Source: Lachnospiraceae bacterium
GTDB lineage: Bacteria; Bacillota; Clostridia; Lachnospirales; Lachnospiraceae
Length of the DNA stretch: 16,400 nucleotides
Assembly: GCA_016293925.1 (NCBI GenBank)
Contig: JAEDCX010000057.1
Coordinates: 1 to 16,400 of the forward strand
Direction of reading: 5' to 3'
Position numbers and translations under genes: made by a program
Shown: one piece after another, positions 6,683 to 13,645 of the stretch
Numbering within the stretch: position 1 is the stretch's first letter
Layout: each line of letters opens with the position of its first letter
The notes under the pieces: generated by a model
Told to the model about the DNA's origin: nothing
Database searches by the model: none
Seen by the model: only the letters and a program-made list of their open reading frames with translations

Positions 6683-7586
6683 ATGGGTAAACTCCTTTGT
6701 CTTCATTGTCAGGCATATTATCGGCGACCCAGCGTGACACAAAATCGGAGAAACGCAGGGCGCTGTCTTTGGGGGTCTTGTTGGCCGGAAACGCAATGCC
6801 GATGGTGCGGTAGGCGGGAGGTTCCAGTTCCATGATACGTACATTCTGCTCGTTGCCGGACAGGATCAGCTCCGGTACAATACAGATTCCCAGATTCTTC
6901 GCCACCATGGCAATCATGGCATAATCGTCTTCTACCATATATTTGATGTTTGGGTGAATGCCGGCGTCGGTCAGAACCGTTCTGGAATCCCGGTCCAGAT
7001 AATCCAGCAGTCCGATGACGGGTTCTGTTTCAAACAGTTCAATCGGGCATCGTTTCCCCGCGGTAGCAGGGTGATCTGCCGGAACGACGGCCAGGAGCCT
7101 GTCCCGGTAGAGGGGAATACTGTTGCAGGGAACGGTGGTGGGAAGCGGAAGGAAAGCAAAATCCACCTCCCGGTTTGCCAGAGTTCGTTCCATGTCATTG
7201 TATCCGCCGTCCGTTAATTCAAATCGAATATCGGGTTCAAACTGCTGATATTCCTGAATCATCGTAGGCAGCCAGTTGATTGCCACACTTTTGAAAGTAC
7301 CGATGGTAATGGTCTGCATGTTGCTTCGATTGAGATCCTCGACCGCACGGTTCAGTTTCTCATCGCAGGCGACAACCTCCGAAATCAACGGATAGAGTTT
7401 CCGACCGGCTTCCGTCAGTACGATTCCGGATCGATTCCGGATCATAAGCGGAAGCCCCAGATCATGCTCCAGTGCCTGAAGCAATTGCGTGACGCCGGAC
7501 TGTGTGTGCCCAAGCTGTTCCGCTGCCTTCGTGATAGAACCGCATTCTACCACCTTCAGAAAGGTTGTATATTTCTTAATGCTCAT
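6651..7586 (-). CDS. LysR-type transcriptional regulator
   Basis: This 311-aa regulator has the standard LysR layout. An N-terminal winged helix-turn-helix covers residues 1-60, with the recognition region SITKAAEQLGHTQSGVTQLLQALEHDLG (17-44) and the wing LPLMIRNRSGIVLTEAGRKLYP. A linker helix follows, then the effector-binding fold from about residue 93 (ITIGTFKSVAINWLPTMIQEYQ to the C-terminus). The effector is not evident from the sequence. The gene is divergent from the putP-like symporter across a 206-bp region with two matching 17-bp palindromes. That is the usual arrangement for a LysR protein controlling its neighbour and itself. Its last 32 nt overlap the start of the methyltransferase. 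The N-terminus MSIKKYTTFLKVVE is the normal family start. Confidence 0.94.
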   Translation of the reverse strand: MSIKKYTTFLKVVECGSITKAAEQLGHTQSGVTQLLQALEHDLGLPLMIRNRSGIVLTEAGRKLYPLISEVVACDEKLNRAVEDLNRSNMQTITIGTFKSVAINWLPTMIQEYQQFEPDIRFELTDGGYNDMERTLANREVDFAFLPLPTTVPCNSIPLYRDRLLAVVPADHPATAGKRCPIELFETEPVIGLLDYLDRDSRTVLTDAGIHPNIKYMVEDDYAMIAMVAKNLGICIVPELILSGNEQNVRIMELEPPAYRTIGIAFPANKTPKDSALRFSDFVSRWVADNMPDNEDKGVYPYVDCRSMERL

Positions 7587-7605
7587 AGGAATCCCTGCCT
7601 GTATT

Positions 7606-7622
7606 CATTAGAAATTCTAATG
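7606..7622. promoter_or_regulatory. Palindrome O1, likely LysR operator beside the lysR promoter
   Basis: CATTAGAAATTCTAATG is a perfect palindrome with two 8-bp arms around one central A. It contains the T-N11-A pattern of LysR boxes (TTAGAAATTCTAA). It lies directly downstream of the lysR -10 element, over the predicted lysR start site, so binding would block lysR transcription. A second copy lies at 7761-7777. Confidence 0.75.
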
Positions 7623-7624
7623 TA

Positions 7625-7652
7625 ATAGTATCACGCGTACACAAAAAAGCAA
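7625..7652 (-). promoter_or_regulatory. Promoter of the LysR gene
   Basis: On the minus strand TTGCTT (complement of 7647-7652), a 16-bp spacer, and TACTAT (complement of 7625-7630), preceded by TGA as an extended -10. The start would be near 7618, inside palindrome O1. The -35 is part of TTGCTTTTTT, which also occurs at the putP and rpsJ promoters. Confidence 0.6.
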
Positions 7653-7701
7653 CAGAAAAGAGAAGAATTTGCCGGATCGGACACAAATTGACGTTCGGGG
7701 C

Positions 7702-7730
7702 TTGCTTTTTTCACAGACAGCGATTACAAT
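7702..7730 (+). promoter_or_regulatory. Promoter of the putP-like symporter
   Basis: TTGCTT at 7702-7707, a 17-bp spacer and TACAAT at 7725-7730 (5 of 6 consensus). The predicted start is near 7737, giving a leader of about 56 nt that includes palindrome O2 (7761-7777). The element mirrors the lysR promoter. Confidence 0.65.
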
Positions 7731-7760
7731 GCAAAGGTATATAAGGAAAAATGAATATAT

Positions 7761-7777
7761 CATTAGAAAAACTAATG
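7761..7777. promoter_or_regulatory. Palindrome O2, likely LysR operator in the putP leader
   Basis: CATTAGAAAAACTAATG has 6-bp palindromic arms (CATTAG/CTAATG) and differs from O1 at only two central bases. It lies between the putP -10 and the chosen start codon, about 25-40 bp downstream of the predicted transcription start. The centres of O1 and O2 are 155 bp apart. Confidence 0.7.
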
Positions 7778-7792
7778 AGAGTAGGAGATGTT

Positions 7793-9283
7793 ATGGAAAG
7801 TATTCTTGAAGCAGTAGCATTTGTCTTCTACCTGATATTGGTTCTGGCGGTGGGAATCACCTTCTTCTTGAAGTCCAGAAAATCTCAGGGTGGAGACAAA
7901 GATTATTTCCTGGGTGGCAGAAATATGAACGGATGGGTGGCTGCATTGAGCGCAGGCGCATCCGATATGAGTGCCTGGGTGCTGATGGGGCTTCCCGGCT
8001 CTATCTATCTGTATGGTATGGGACAGGTATGGATCTCGGTGGGGCTTTTGATCGGTACTGTCTGTGCATGGATTTTTGTGGCTCCGAGATTGAGACGTTT
8101 CTCTATCAAAGCACAGGACTCCATTACCATTCCCCAGTATCTTACCAACAGATTCTTGAGTAAGAGTCCGGTACTGCAGATTGTCTGCGCAGTGATCTTC
8201 CTCGTAGCGTATTGTGTGTATGCGGCTTCCAGCATTGTTGCCTGTGGGGATCTGTTTAACACCGTATTCAGTATCGACAAATCCTATGCCATGATCGGTG
8301 CGACCGTTATTATTCTGCTCTATACATTCCTGGGCGGATTCAATGCGGTGTGCTGGACAGACTTCTTCCAGGGACTTCTCATGCTTGCAGCACTGATGGT
8401 AGTTCCCATTGTGGCAGTGTTTGCGATGAAGGCAGGGGATTTCGTACCGATGGATGTGGTAGAGACTGGTGAGAATTATTACAACTTCTTATCCGGCGGC
8501 TCCCTGAACTGGACGAGTGTAGCGGATATTCTCTCCGGCCTTGGCTGGGGACTAGGATACTTCGGTATGCCTCACATTCTGATCCGTTATATGTCTATTA
8601 AGAATGAACGTGAGATGAAAAGATCCCGCAAGGTGGGTATCCTGTGGACTGCCCTGATTCTGACAATGGCATCGGTGGTGGGACTTACCGCACATCAGTA
8701 TCTTGGTATTGCCTGTGCCGATTCGAAGAGTCTTGTATTCATCACCATGGTTCGGAATATTTTCCCGGCCCTGCTGGCAGGTATTCTGTTGTCTGCAATT
8801 CTGGCTGCGTCCATGAGTACGGCGGATTCCCAGCTGCTCGCATCCTCATCGGCTTTCGCATCCGATGTTTACAAACCGGTATTCCGTAAGAATGCATCCA
8901 ATAAGGAAATGCTCTGGGCCGGACGTATTGTGGTTGCGGTGATCTCCGGTGTGGCATTGGCAATCGCGATGAGCCCCAGCTGTGCGGGAATTATGGCACT
9001 GGTTGAGTGCGCATGGGCGGCCTTCGGCGCTGCCTTCGGCCCCACGATCCTGTTGAGCCTGTATTGGAAGCGGTTCACGTACAAGGGAGCGATTGCCGGT
9101 ATTGTGGTCGGATTCGGCGTAGATGCGCTCTGGTATGCGTTCATGAAATCAACCGGATTGTACGAGATCATTCCCGGCTTCCTCTGCAGCCTGATCGCCG
9201 CAGTGGTTGTCACACTGATTGACAGGAAACCGTCTGCGGAGGTTGAGGCACTATTTGAAGAGTCCAAAAAAATAACCGAATGA
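7793..9283 (+). CDS. putP: Sodium/proline symporter, PutP-type (SSS family)
   Basis: This 496-aa polytopic membrane protein belongs to the sodium:solute symporter family and most resembles PutP, which imports L-proline with Na+. About 12-13 hydrophobic segments are visible. LSAGASDMSAWVLMGLPG (52-69) matches the PutP signature almost exactly; Asp58 corresponds to Asp55, needed for Na+ in E. coli PutP. ILSAILAASMSTADSQLL, with the conserved Ser-Thr pair of the second sodium site, and GWGLGYFGMPHILIRYM are also diagnostic. The start is ATG 7793 because AGGAG (7783-7787) lies 5 nt upstream; an earlier in-frame ATG at 7751 would put palindrome O2 inside the coding region. No proline dehydrogenase lies nearby, so imported proline may serve another use. 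Substrate assignment is by similarity only. Termination is at the hairpin 9318-9346. Confidence 0.9.
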   Translation: MESILEAVAFVFYLILVLAVGITFFLKSRKSQGGDKDYFLGGRNMNGWVAALSAGASDMSAWVLMGLPGSIYLYGMGQVWISVGLLIGTVCAWIFVAPRLRRFSIKAQDSITIPQYLTNRFLSKSPVLQIVCAVIFLVAYCVYAASSIVACGDLFNTVFSIDKSYAMIGATVIILLYTFLGGFNAVCWTDFFQGLLMLAALMVVPIVAVFAMKAGDFVPMDVVETGENYYNFLSGGSLNWTSVADILSGLGWGLGYFGMPHILIRYMSIKNEREMKRSRKVGILWTALILTMASVVGLTAHQYLGIACADSKSLVFITMVRNIFPALLAGILLSAILAASMSTADSQLLASSSAFASDVYKPVFRKNASNKEMLWAGRIVVAVISGVALAIAMSPSCAGIMALVECAWAAFGAAFGPTILLSLYWKRFTYKGAIAGIVVGFGVDALWYAFMKSTGLYEIIPGFLCSLIAAVVVTLIDRKPSAEVEALFEESKKITE

Positions 9284-9285
9284 TC

Positions 9286-9314
9286 TTGATGATTTTTGTG
9301 GAAAAGATTACACT
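9286..9314 (+). promoter_or_regulatory. Possible promoter for the EamA gene
   Basis: TTGATG (9286-9291), a 17-bp spacer and TACACT (9309-9314), 4 of 6 matches each. The predicted start, near 9321, falls within the left arm of the putP terminator. Transcripts from here would lack part of the hairpin and so escape termination. This would explain how the EamA gene, only 23 nt behind a strong terminator, is expressed. Confidence 0.45.
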
Positions 9315-9317
9315 ATG

Positions 9318-9346
9318 GTCCGGGTGTTCAGGCACCCGGACTTTTT
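9318..9346 (+). terminator. Intrinsic terminator after putP
   Basis: GTCCGGGTG (9318-9326) and CACCCGGAC (9333-9341) form a perfect 9-bp GC-rich stem with a 6-nt loop, followed by TTTTT (9342-9346). It lies 34 nt after the putP stop codon and 23 nt before the EamA start codon. Confidence 0.92.
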
Positions 9347-9369
9347 ATGAAAGTGGGAGGAATACACAG

Positions 9370-10254
9370 ATGGAGCAAAAGAGAAAAGCGGGAAAAGGAA
9401 GTGCCATTCTATGTGTTCTGGGAGCGGGACTGCTCTGGGGATGTATGGGACTTATGGTCCGCAATATGAATCGGATCGGTCTGGGATCCATGGAGATTGC
9501 TTTTTGCAGGTCTGTCGTAACCTTTGCGGTAATGCTGGCGGGTATGCTGGTCTTCCGACGAAAGGGATTACGGATCAGGATCAGAGACCTCTGGTGCTTT
9601 GTGGGAACGGGACTGCTCAGCGTTGCTTTTTTCAATATCTGCTACTTCTCGTGTATGAGATATACATCCTTGTCCACGGCGGCAATTCTGTTATATACGG
9701 CACCTGCATTTGTGATGGTATTGTCCCATTTCCTGTTTCGGGAGAAGTTCACGGTGCAGAAATGTATTGCCCTGGTGCTGGCATTTGCGGGGTGTGTACT
9801 GGTGTCCGGCGGCTTTGGAGCCGGCAGCATCGGCGTGATGGGAATTCTGACCGGAATCGGCGCGGGATTCGGTTATGCCCTGTACAGTATTTTCGGCCGG
9901 TTTGCGATTCAGAGAGGTTACGATTCCTATACGATCACCACATACACCTTTCTGTTTGCTGCGCTGGGAACACTTCCGTTTGTCAAACTGTCCTACCTGT
10001 ATGAATGCTTTGCTGCAGATGGATGCATGCTGTTGTTCGGAATCGGAATCTCCATCGCGGTTACCGTGGTTCCTTATCTGCTATATACAAAAGGCCTTAC
10101 CGGCATTGAGAACGGTAAAGCCTCTATTATCGCTTCTATTGAACCTGTGATGGCAACGGTGATCGGTGTGTTGGTTTTCCGGGAACCGATGACGGTCATG
10201 GGAACGATGGGAATGATTCTGGTGCTCGCCTCCACTGTGATCTGTTCCTTATAA
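9370..10254 (+). CDS. EamA-family (DMT superfamily) membrane transporter
   Basis: This 294-aa inner-membrane protein has about ten hydrophobic segments arranged as two EamA halves. Examples are GSAILCVLGAGLLWGCMGLMVRNM at the N-terminus and GVMGILTGIGAGFGYALYSIFGRF opening the second half. Late in the second half, GIENGKASIIASIEPVMATVIGVLVFRE is the conserved EamA signature with the Glu-Pro pair in helix 9. Family members export amino acids or other metabolites; the substrate cannot be read from the sequence. The start ATG at 9370 follows GGGAGG (9355-9360) by 9 nt; an upstream in-frame extension to 9280 runs through the terminator and is rejected. Its place behind putP suggests a linked role in amino acid movement, but this is only contextual. 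It converges with the SGNH gene, and no clear terminator was found in the 24-nt gap. Confidence 0.9.
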   Translation: MEQKRKAGKGSAILCVLGAGLLWGCMGLMVRNMNRIGLGSMEIAFCRSVVTFAVMLAGMLVFRRKGLRIRIRDLWCFVGTGLLSVAFFNICYFSCMRYTSLSTAAILLYTAPAFVMVLSHFLFREKFTVQKCIALVLAFAGCVLVSGGFGAGSIGVMGILTGIGAGFGYALYSIFGRFAIQRGYDSYTITTYTFLFAALGTLPFVKLSYLYECFAADGCMLLFGIGISIAVTVVPYLLYTKGLTGIENGKASIIASIEPVMATVIGVLVFREPMTVMGTMGMILVLASTVICSL

Positions 10255-10278
10255 ACATGCTTGCCCGGGAGAAACCGC

Positions 10279-11385
10279 CTATTGGGATGAGAGATTACGC
10301 AGAATCTGTTCCTCGACGGCGGTGTAGTCATAATCGTTTTCCGCCCAGAGCGCATACCGGGAATCACCCCGGTGATCCGGCAGGGTGTAATGTTCGGTGA
10401 GGTACTCCAGGAGATAAGCGGTTGCTTTGCGGGCACCCAGATAATTCAGATGCCCTTCATCCCGGAAATCCGTGGCAAGATTGATCCGGGTTTCTTCGAT
10501 CAATGCAAAATAGTCAATCAAGGGAACCTGATGTTCCTCGGCCCATGCGAGAATCTGTTCGTACAGATGACAGTAATTGTCTTCCGGTGTACTGTACGGA
10601 GCGCGGACGAGCAGAAGTTTTGTCCCATGCCTTTGCAGTAATTCATAGATCTGATTCAGATATTGATACTCTTCCAGTGTGGTAAAATCGATATTGCTCT
10701 GATCCACTTGTCCTTCTGACAGTTCTTCCAGAGGGTAGACGGTGGTGGTGGGATAAAATCCAAAGGTGTCATATTCTCTGGCGGGTGAGAAGAGCAGGTT
10801 GACAAACTCGGTGACCGGATAACGGTCTCTGCGGTATTCTCCCCGATATTCCAGGAATCCGTAAGCATCATAGGGCGTCATATTGCTAACCCAGTCGGCA
10901 TCGGAGTGCAGGATATCCAGATAGGCAGCCGGCTTCCGGGGCGACAGGTCAGGCAGGATGCTGATTCCTGAGGTATATCGCAGGCGGAATTCCATCACAG
11001 TCGGATTGGTGACTGCGAGAATGGAGTAGATATCCATAACCACCAGCTGCGGGGATTGTTTGTGGTACATTTCATTCAGAAGCCAATAGGTGTTCTGCAT
11101 GGATTGGGAAGATGTGGCGAGGCTGGCGGAAGCTATGCCTGCATCCTCAAACAACTGCTTTGGAATAAAAGTGCAGTAACTGTGGGAGGAACCGGCGAAG
11201 ACACAATCCACCCGATCCTTCGGAAGATCATAGAACAGGGTAGTGCGGCGATCCGGATCCCCGGGATCGGTACCCCATACCCGGATGATGCGGGAGAAGC
11301 GATCCAGGAGGAAAAAGAAGAGAAGGATTCCAACCAGCCAGATCAGTATTCTTTTTAGCAGAAGGGTTTGTTTCGATGCATTCAT
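10279..11385 (-). CDS. Membrane-anchored SGNH-like acyltransferase/hydrolase (MBOAT partner)
   Basis: This 368-aa protein has one N-terminal membrane segment (about residues 11-28, RILIWLVGILLFFFLL) and a large extracellular domain. VFAGSSHSY (residues 63-71) carries the likely nucleophile region of an SGNH-type domain, with GSSHS in place of the usual GDS block. DEGHLNYLGARKA near residue 310 supplies the Asp-x-x-His pair (Asp309, His312). This is the layout of DltD/AlgX/PatB-like proteins that transfer acyl groups to extracellular polymers together with an MBOAT protein. The start is ATG 11385, about 10 nt behind AGAAAG; the in-frame GTG at 11394 has this site too close. The gap to the MBOAT stop codon is 18 nt, so the two form one transcription unit. 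The acceptor is not identifiable: no polysaccharide or teichoic acid genes are in view. Confidence 0.8.
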   Translation of the reverse strand: MNASKQTLLLKRILIWLVGILLFFFLLDRFSRIIRVWGTDPGDPDRRTTLFYDLPKDRVDCVFAGSSHSYCTFIPKQLFEDAGIASASLATSSQSMQNTYWLLNEMYHKQSPQLVVMDIYSILAVTNPTVMEFRLRYTSGISILPDLSPRKPAAYLDILHSDADWVSNMTPYDAYGFLEYRGEYRRDRYPVTEFVNLLFSPAREYDTFGFYPTTTVYPLEELSEGQVDQSNIDFTTLEEYQYLNQIYELLQRHGTKLLLVRAPYSTPEDNYCHLYEQILAWAEEHQVPLIDYFALIEETRINLATDFRDEGHLNYLGARKATAYLLEYLTEHYTLPDHRGDSRYALWAENDYDYTAVEEQILRNLSSQ

Positions 11386-11403
11386 GGCAGTCACACTTTC
11401 TGT

Positions 11404-12819
11404 TTAGAATTGAAAATAAATGAAGGATGCCGAGTCATACCCGGGACCGTATATGCCGAAAATCAGTACCAGAAACAAAAGGGCTTCCACGACCAGGAGC
11501 TTCAGAAGCGGGTTTCGTTTCATGAACCAGGACAGGACATCGCGGTTATGATACCGGAACAGGTCCGTGATTGCAACCAGTGGAATGGTAATTGCCAGGA
11601 CGATGCATTCCGGTTTGGAGATCCATTCCCACACCCAGCCGAGGGACAGATTGCGCGGGAGGAACATGGTGCGGAGTATGTAGGTATACTGCGCAGGATC
11701 CGAATTGCGGAACAACACCCAGCCGACGGTCACAAACAGGAAGGTAATGATAACCTGCAGGATATGCTCGGGAAGGGTATGCTCCAGATGCAGTTTTCTT
11801 TTGCAAGAGGATCGGACGGTGCGTGTGGCATCTCCGATGACCTGCAGGATACCGTGGTAGAGCCCCCATAGGATAAAGTTCACACCGGCTCCGTGCCAGA
11901 TTCCACTGATCAGAAATGTAATCAGGAGATGGATTCGTTTGCGGGCAGTTCCTCTGCGATTACCGCCCAGAGGAATGTAGATGTAATCCTTAAGCCAGGA
12001 GGACAGGGTAATATGCCAGCGCTGCCAGAATTCCCGGATGTTGCGGGAATAGTAGGGGGATGCAAAGTTCTGACTGACCCGGAAACCGAACAGAAGTCCG
12101 GTTCCTCTTGCAATATAGGTATAGCCTGCAAAATCAAAATAGATCTGCAGGGTATAGAGTATTGCAGTTACCAGAAGCGGAAAACCTTCATAGGAGGAAG
12201 GCTCTCCATAGACAGCATTTACAATGATGCCAAGACGGTCTGCAACGACTGCCTTCATCATACTCCCCCAGAGCATCATGAGAAGACCGGTACAGGCGGT
12301 ATGATAGGAAAGACCTGATACAGTCCGGATCTGGGTGAGTACAGTCCGCGGTTTGTCAATCGGACCGGATGTGATGGTGGGGAAGAAACTGATGCTGACA
12401 GCATACTCGGTGAGCGTGACGGCTTCAGCAGCCGGTTCACGGTAGGTGTCGATCAGAAAACTCAGTATCTTAAAGGTGAAAAAACTGATCCCGACAGGCT
12501 CAATCAGGGAGAATCCGGTGGTGGTGACAAACAGACCTGCGACAAATTGTGCATATTTCAGAATCAGCAGCGGAAGAAGACTGATCGAAACGGAGGAAAT
12601 CAGGATTGCCCTGCTGGGCTGTCGCCGGAGCAACAGGCTGAATCCATAGGAGATCAGAATCATCCCGGTCAGAATGAGAAGGTTCCAGATTCCGAAAAAA
12701 GAATAGAATACCCCGTTTGCCGCTAACAAGATATATTTACGTCCTCTGGAGGGAACTGCCCAATATAGTATCAGCGATGCAAATATAAAGAAAATAAATT
12801 GAAAAGAAATGAATTGCAT
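11404..12819 (-). CDS. MBOAT-family O-acyltransferase (AlgI/DltB-like)
   Basis: This 471-aa multi-spanning membrane protein belongs to the membrane-bound O-acyltransferase family close to AlgI and DltB, which pass an acyl group from a cytoplasmic donor to the outside. The hallmarks are visible: SFFPTITSGPIDKP (144-157), FDFAGYTYIARGTGLLFGF (228-246), NFASPYYSRNIREFWQRWHITLSSWLKDYIYIPLGGNR (251-288, with His269), and ISGIWHGAGVNFILWGLYHG (305-323), where His309 matches the conserved catalytic histidine. About ten or more hydrophobic segments are present. AAGGA, 7 nt ahead of the ATG, supports the start. It has its own promoter, divergent from the S10 operon, and the SGNH gene follows. Acetylation of an exopolysaccharide or wall glycan is likely; D-alanylation is less likely because dltA and dltC are absent here. 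Confidence 0.92.
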   Translation of the reverse strand: MQFISFQFIFFIFASLILYWAVPSRGRKYILLAANGVFYSFFGIWNLLILTGMILISYGFSLLLRRQPSRAILISSVSISLLPLLILKYAQFVAGLFVTTTGFSLIEPVGISFFTFKILSFLIDTYREPAAEAVTLTEYAVSISFFPTITSGPIDKPRTVLTQIRTVSGLSYHTACTGLLMMLWGSMMKAVVADRLGIIVNAVYGEPSSYEGFPLLVTAILYTLQIYFDFAGYTYIARGTGLLFGFRVSQNFASPYYSRNIREFWQRWHITLSSWLKDYIYIPLGGNRRGTARKRIHLLITFLISGIWHGAGVNFILWGLYHGILQVIGDATRTVRSSCKRKLHLEHTLPEHILQVIITFLFVTVGWVLFRNSDPAQYTYILRTMFLPRNLSLGWVWEWISKPECIVLAITIPLVAITDLFRYHNRDVLSWFMKRNPLLKLLVVEALLFLVLIFGIYGPGYDSASFIYFQF

Positions 12820-12867
12820 AACGGGTCCTTCCGATGTATGATGATTTTGTGTTTTTGCCTATTATTA

Positions 12868-12896
12868 ATAGTAATATAACGCATAGGGAAAATCAA
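12868..12896 (-). promoter_or_regulatory. Promoter of the MBOAT-SGNH cassette
   Basis: On the minus strand TTGATT (complement of 12891-12896), a 17-bp spacer and TACTAT (complement of 12868-12873). The predicted start is near 12861, giving a leader of about 42 nt. It is divergent from the S10 operon promoter, with 45 bp between the two -35 elements. Confidence 0.7.
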
Positions 12897-12908
12897 ACAG
12901 AAAACACG

Positions 12909-12970
12909 AAAAAAGTTTGTGAAAATTCATGAAAAAAGTACTTGCTTTTTTGGTAAGACCTGTGTATACT
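12909..12970 (+). promoter_or_regulatory. S10 operon promoter with upstream A-tracts
   Basis: TTGCTT (12942-12947), a 17-bp spacer and TATACT (12965-12970, 5 of 6 consensus). Upstream, A-tracts at 12909-12914, 12922-12925 and 12932-12937 begin 13 and 10 bp apart, a layout typical of UP elements or bent DNA at strong ribosomal promoters. The predicted start is near 12977. Confidence 0.82.
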
Positions 12971-12976
12971 ATGTAT

Positions 12977-13261
12977 TGCTGTGGCATGATAGCTGTGAAG
13001 CGTGAGGTTGCTGCCCTCGGGCAGGTTTTCCGTGGAGCGAATGTCAAGGAGCCATTTTAACTGGTGGCTCGACAATCTGACGACAAGTCACTGTACAACA
13101 ATTAGGTCTACAAAGCGTAGAAACAGCCGTGTGAAACGGAATCGGATCGGAGCGCGAAGCTTCTTTTTCTAAGGTTCGGCATGACACACACGGGAAAGTG
13201 TACAGTCACCGCTTGTCGTACTTATATCTTTCAAAAGTGCGAAAAGGAGGCGACTTTTTTT
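12977..13261 (+). ncRNA. Structured leader of the S10 operon, candidate autoregulatory element
   Basis: The 285-nt untranslated leader holds several strong inverted repeats. Hairpin A: CTGCC/GGCAG around CTCG (13011-13024). Hairpin B: GAGCCA/TGGCTC (13049-13070), extended by TGTC/GACA after a bulge. Long-range stem C: CGACAAG (13081-13087) with CTTGTCG (13212-13218) and ACTGTACA (13090-13097) with TGTACAGT (13199-13206), 15 bp in all, enclosing about 100 nt. Inside it, CCGTGTG (13127-13133) can pair with CACACGG (13187-13193) or form a local CCGT/ACGG hairpin. TCTAC/GTAGA (13107-13121) and GGAGC/GCTTC (13149-13163) are further stems, the latter followed by TTTTT, like an attenuator. L4 controls the S10 operon through its leader in enterobacteria; whether it or another protein acts here is inference. 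Confidence 0.72.
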
Positions 13262-13579
13262 ATGGCAAGTCAAGTAATGAGAATTACACTGAAAGCTTAT
13301 GATCATCAATTAGTAGATGCATCAGCCAAAAAAATCATCGAAACAGTTAAGAAAAACGGATCCCAGGTGAGTGGACCGGTACCTCTTCCTACGAAAAAGG
13401 AAGTCGTTACAATTCTGAGAGCAGTTCACAAGTACAAAGATTCCCGTGAGCAGTTCGAGCAGAGAACTCACAAGAGACTCATCGACATCATCACACCTAC
13501 CCCGAAGACGGTGGATGCACTTCAGAGACTGGAGATGCCTGCAGGTGTGTACATTGATATCAAGATGAAGAACAAATAA
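13262..13579 (+). CDS. rpsJ: 30S ribosomal protein S10
   Basis: S10 (105 aa) is a small-subunit head protein and also the partner NusE in transcription antitermination. The family sequence is clear: MRITLKAYDHQLVDASAKKIIETVKKNGSQVSGPVPLPTKKE, then the conserved loop HKRLIDIITPTPKTVDALQRLEMPAGVYIDIKM. The start is ATG 13262 after AGGAGG at 13245-13250. The 11-nt gap, ending in seven T residues, is long and U-rich. An in-frame extension back to 13181 is part of the structured leader and has no family match. It is the first gene of the S10 operon. Confidence 0.97.
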   Translation: MASQVMRITLKAYDHQLVDASAKKIIETVKKNGSQVSGPVPLPTKKEVVTILRAVHKYKDSREQFEQRTHKRLIDIITPTPKTVDALQRLEMPAGVYIDIKMKNK

Positions 13580-13584
13580 GACCC

Positions 13585-13622
13585 CTACTTATATGTATAG
13601 GATGAAACCTATACCAATGTAG
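13585..13622 (+). other. RNA hairpin between rpsJ and rplC
   Basis: GTATAGG (13595-13601) and CCTATAC (13608-13614) form a perfect 7-bp stem with loop ATGAAA. An outer CTAC/GTAG pair (13585-13588, 13619-13622) can extend it past internal loops. There is no T-run, so it is not a terminator. It may be a processing or stability site in the polycistronic mRNA. Confidence 0.55.
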
Positions 13623-13645
13623 AGCAAAATGGAGGCAAACAAGAA

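Noticed and set aside
7751..7792. Earlier in-frame ATG for putP giving a 510-aa protein
   Set aside because: ATG 7793 has a well-placed AGGAG and matches the PutP N-terminus better. The upstream segment contains palindrome O2, which fits regulatory rather than coding DNA.
11893..12318. + strand open frame of 141 codons opposite the MBOAT gene
   Set aside because: It reads antisense to the highly conserved MBOAT core and has no start signal or recognisable composition.
13181..13261. 27-residue N-terminal extension of S10
   Set aside because: S10 proteins do not have it, the segment forms part of the leader stems, and AGGAGG lies directly before ATG 13262.
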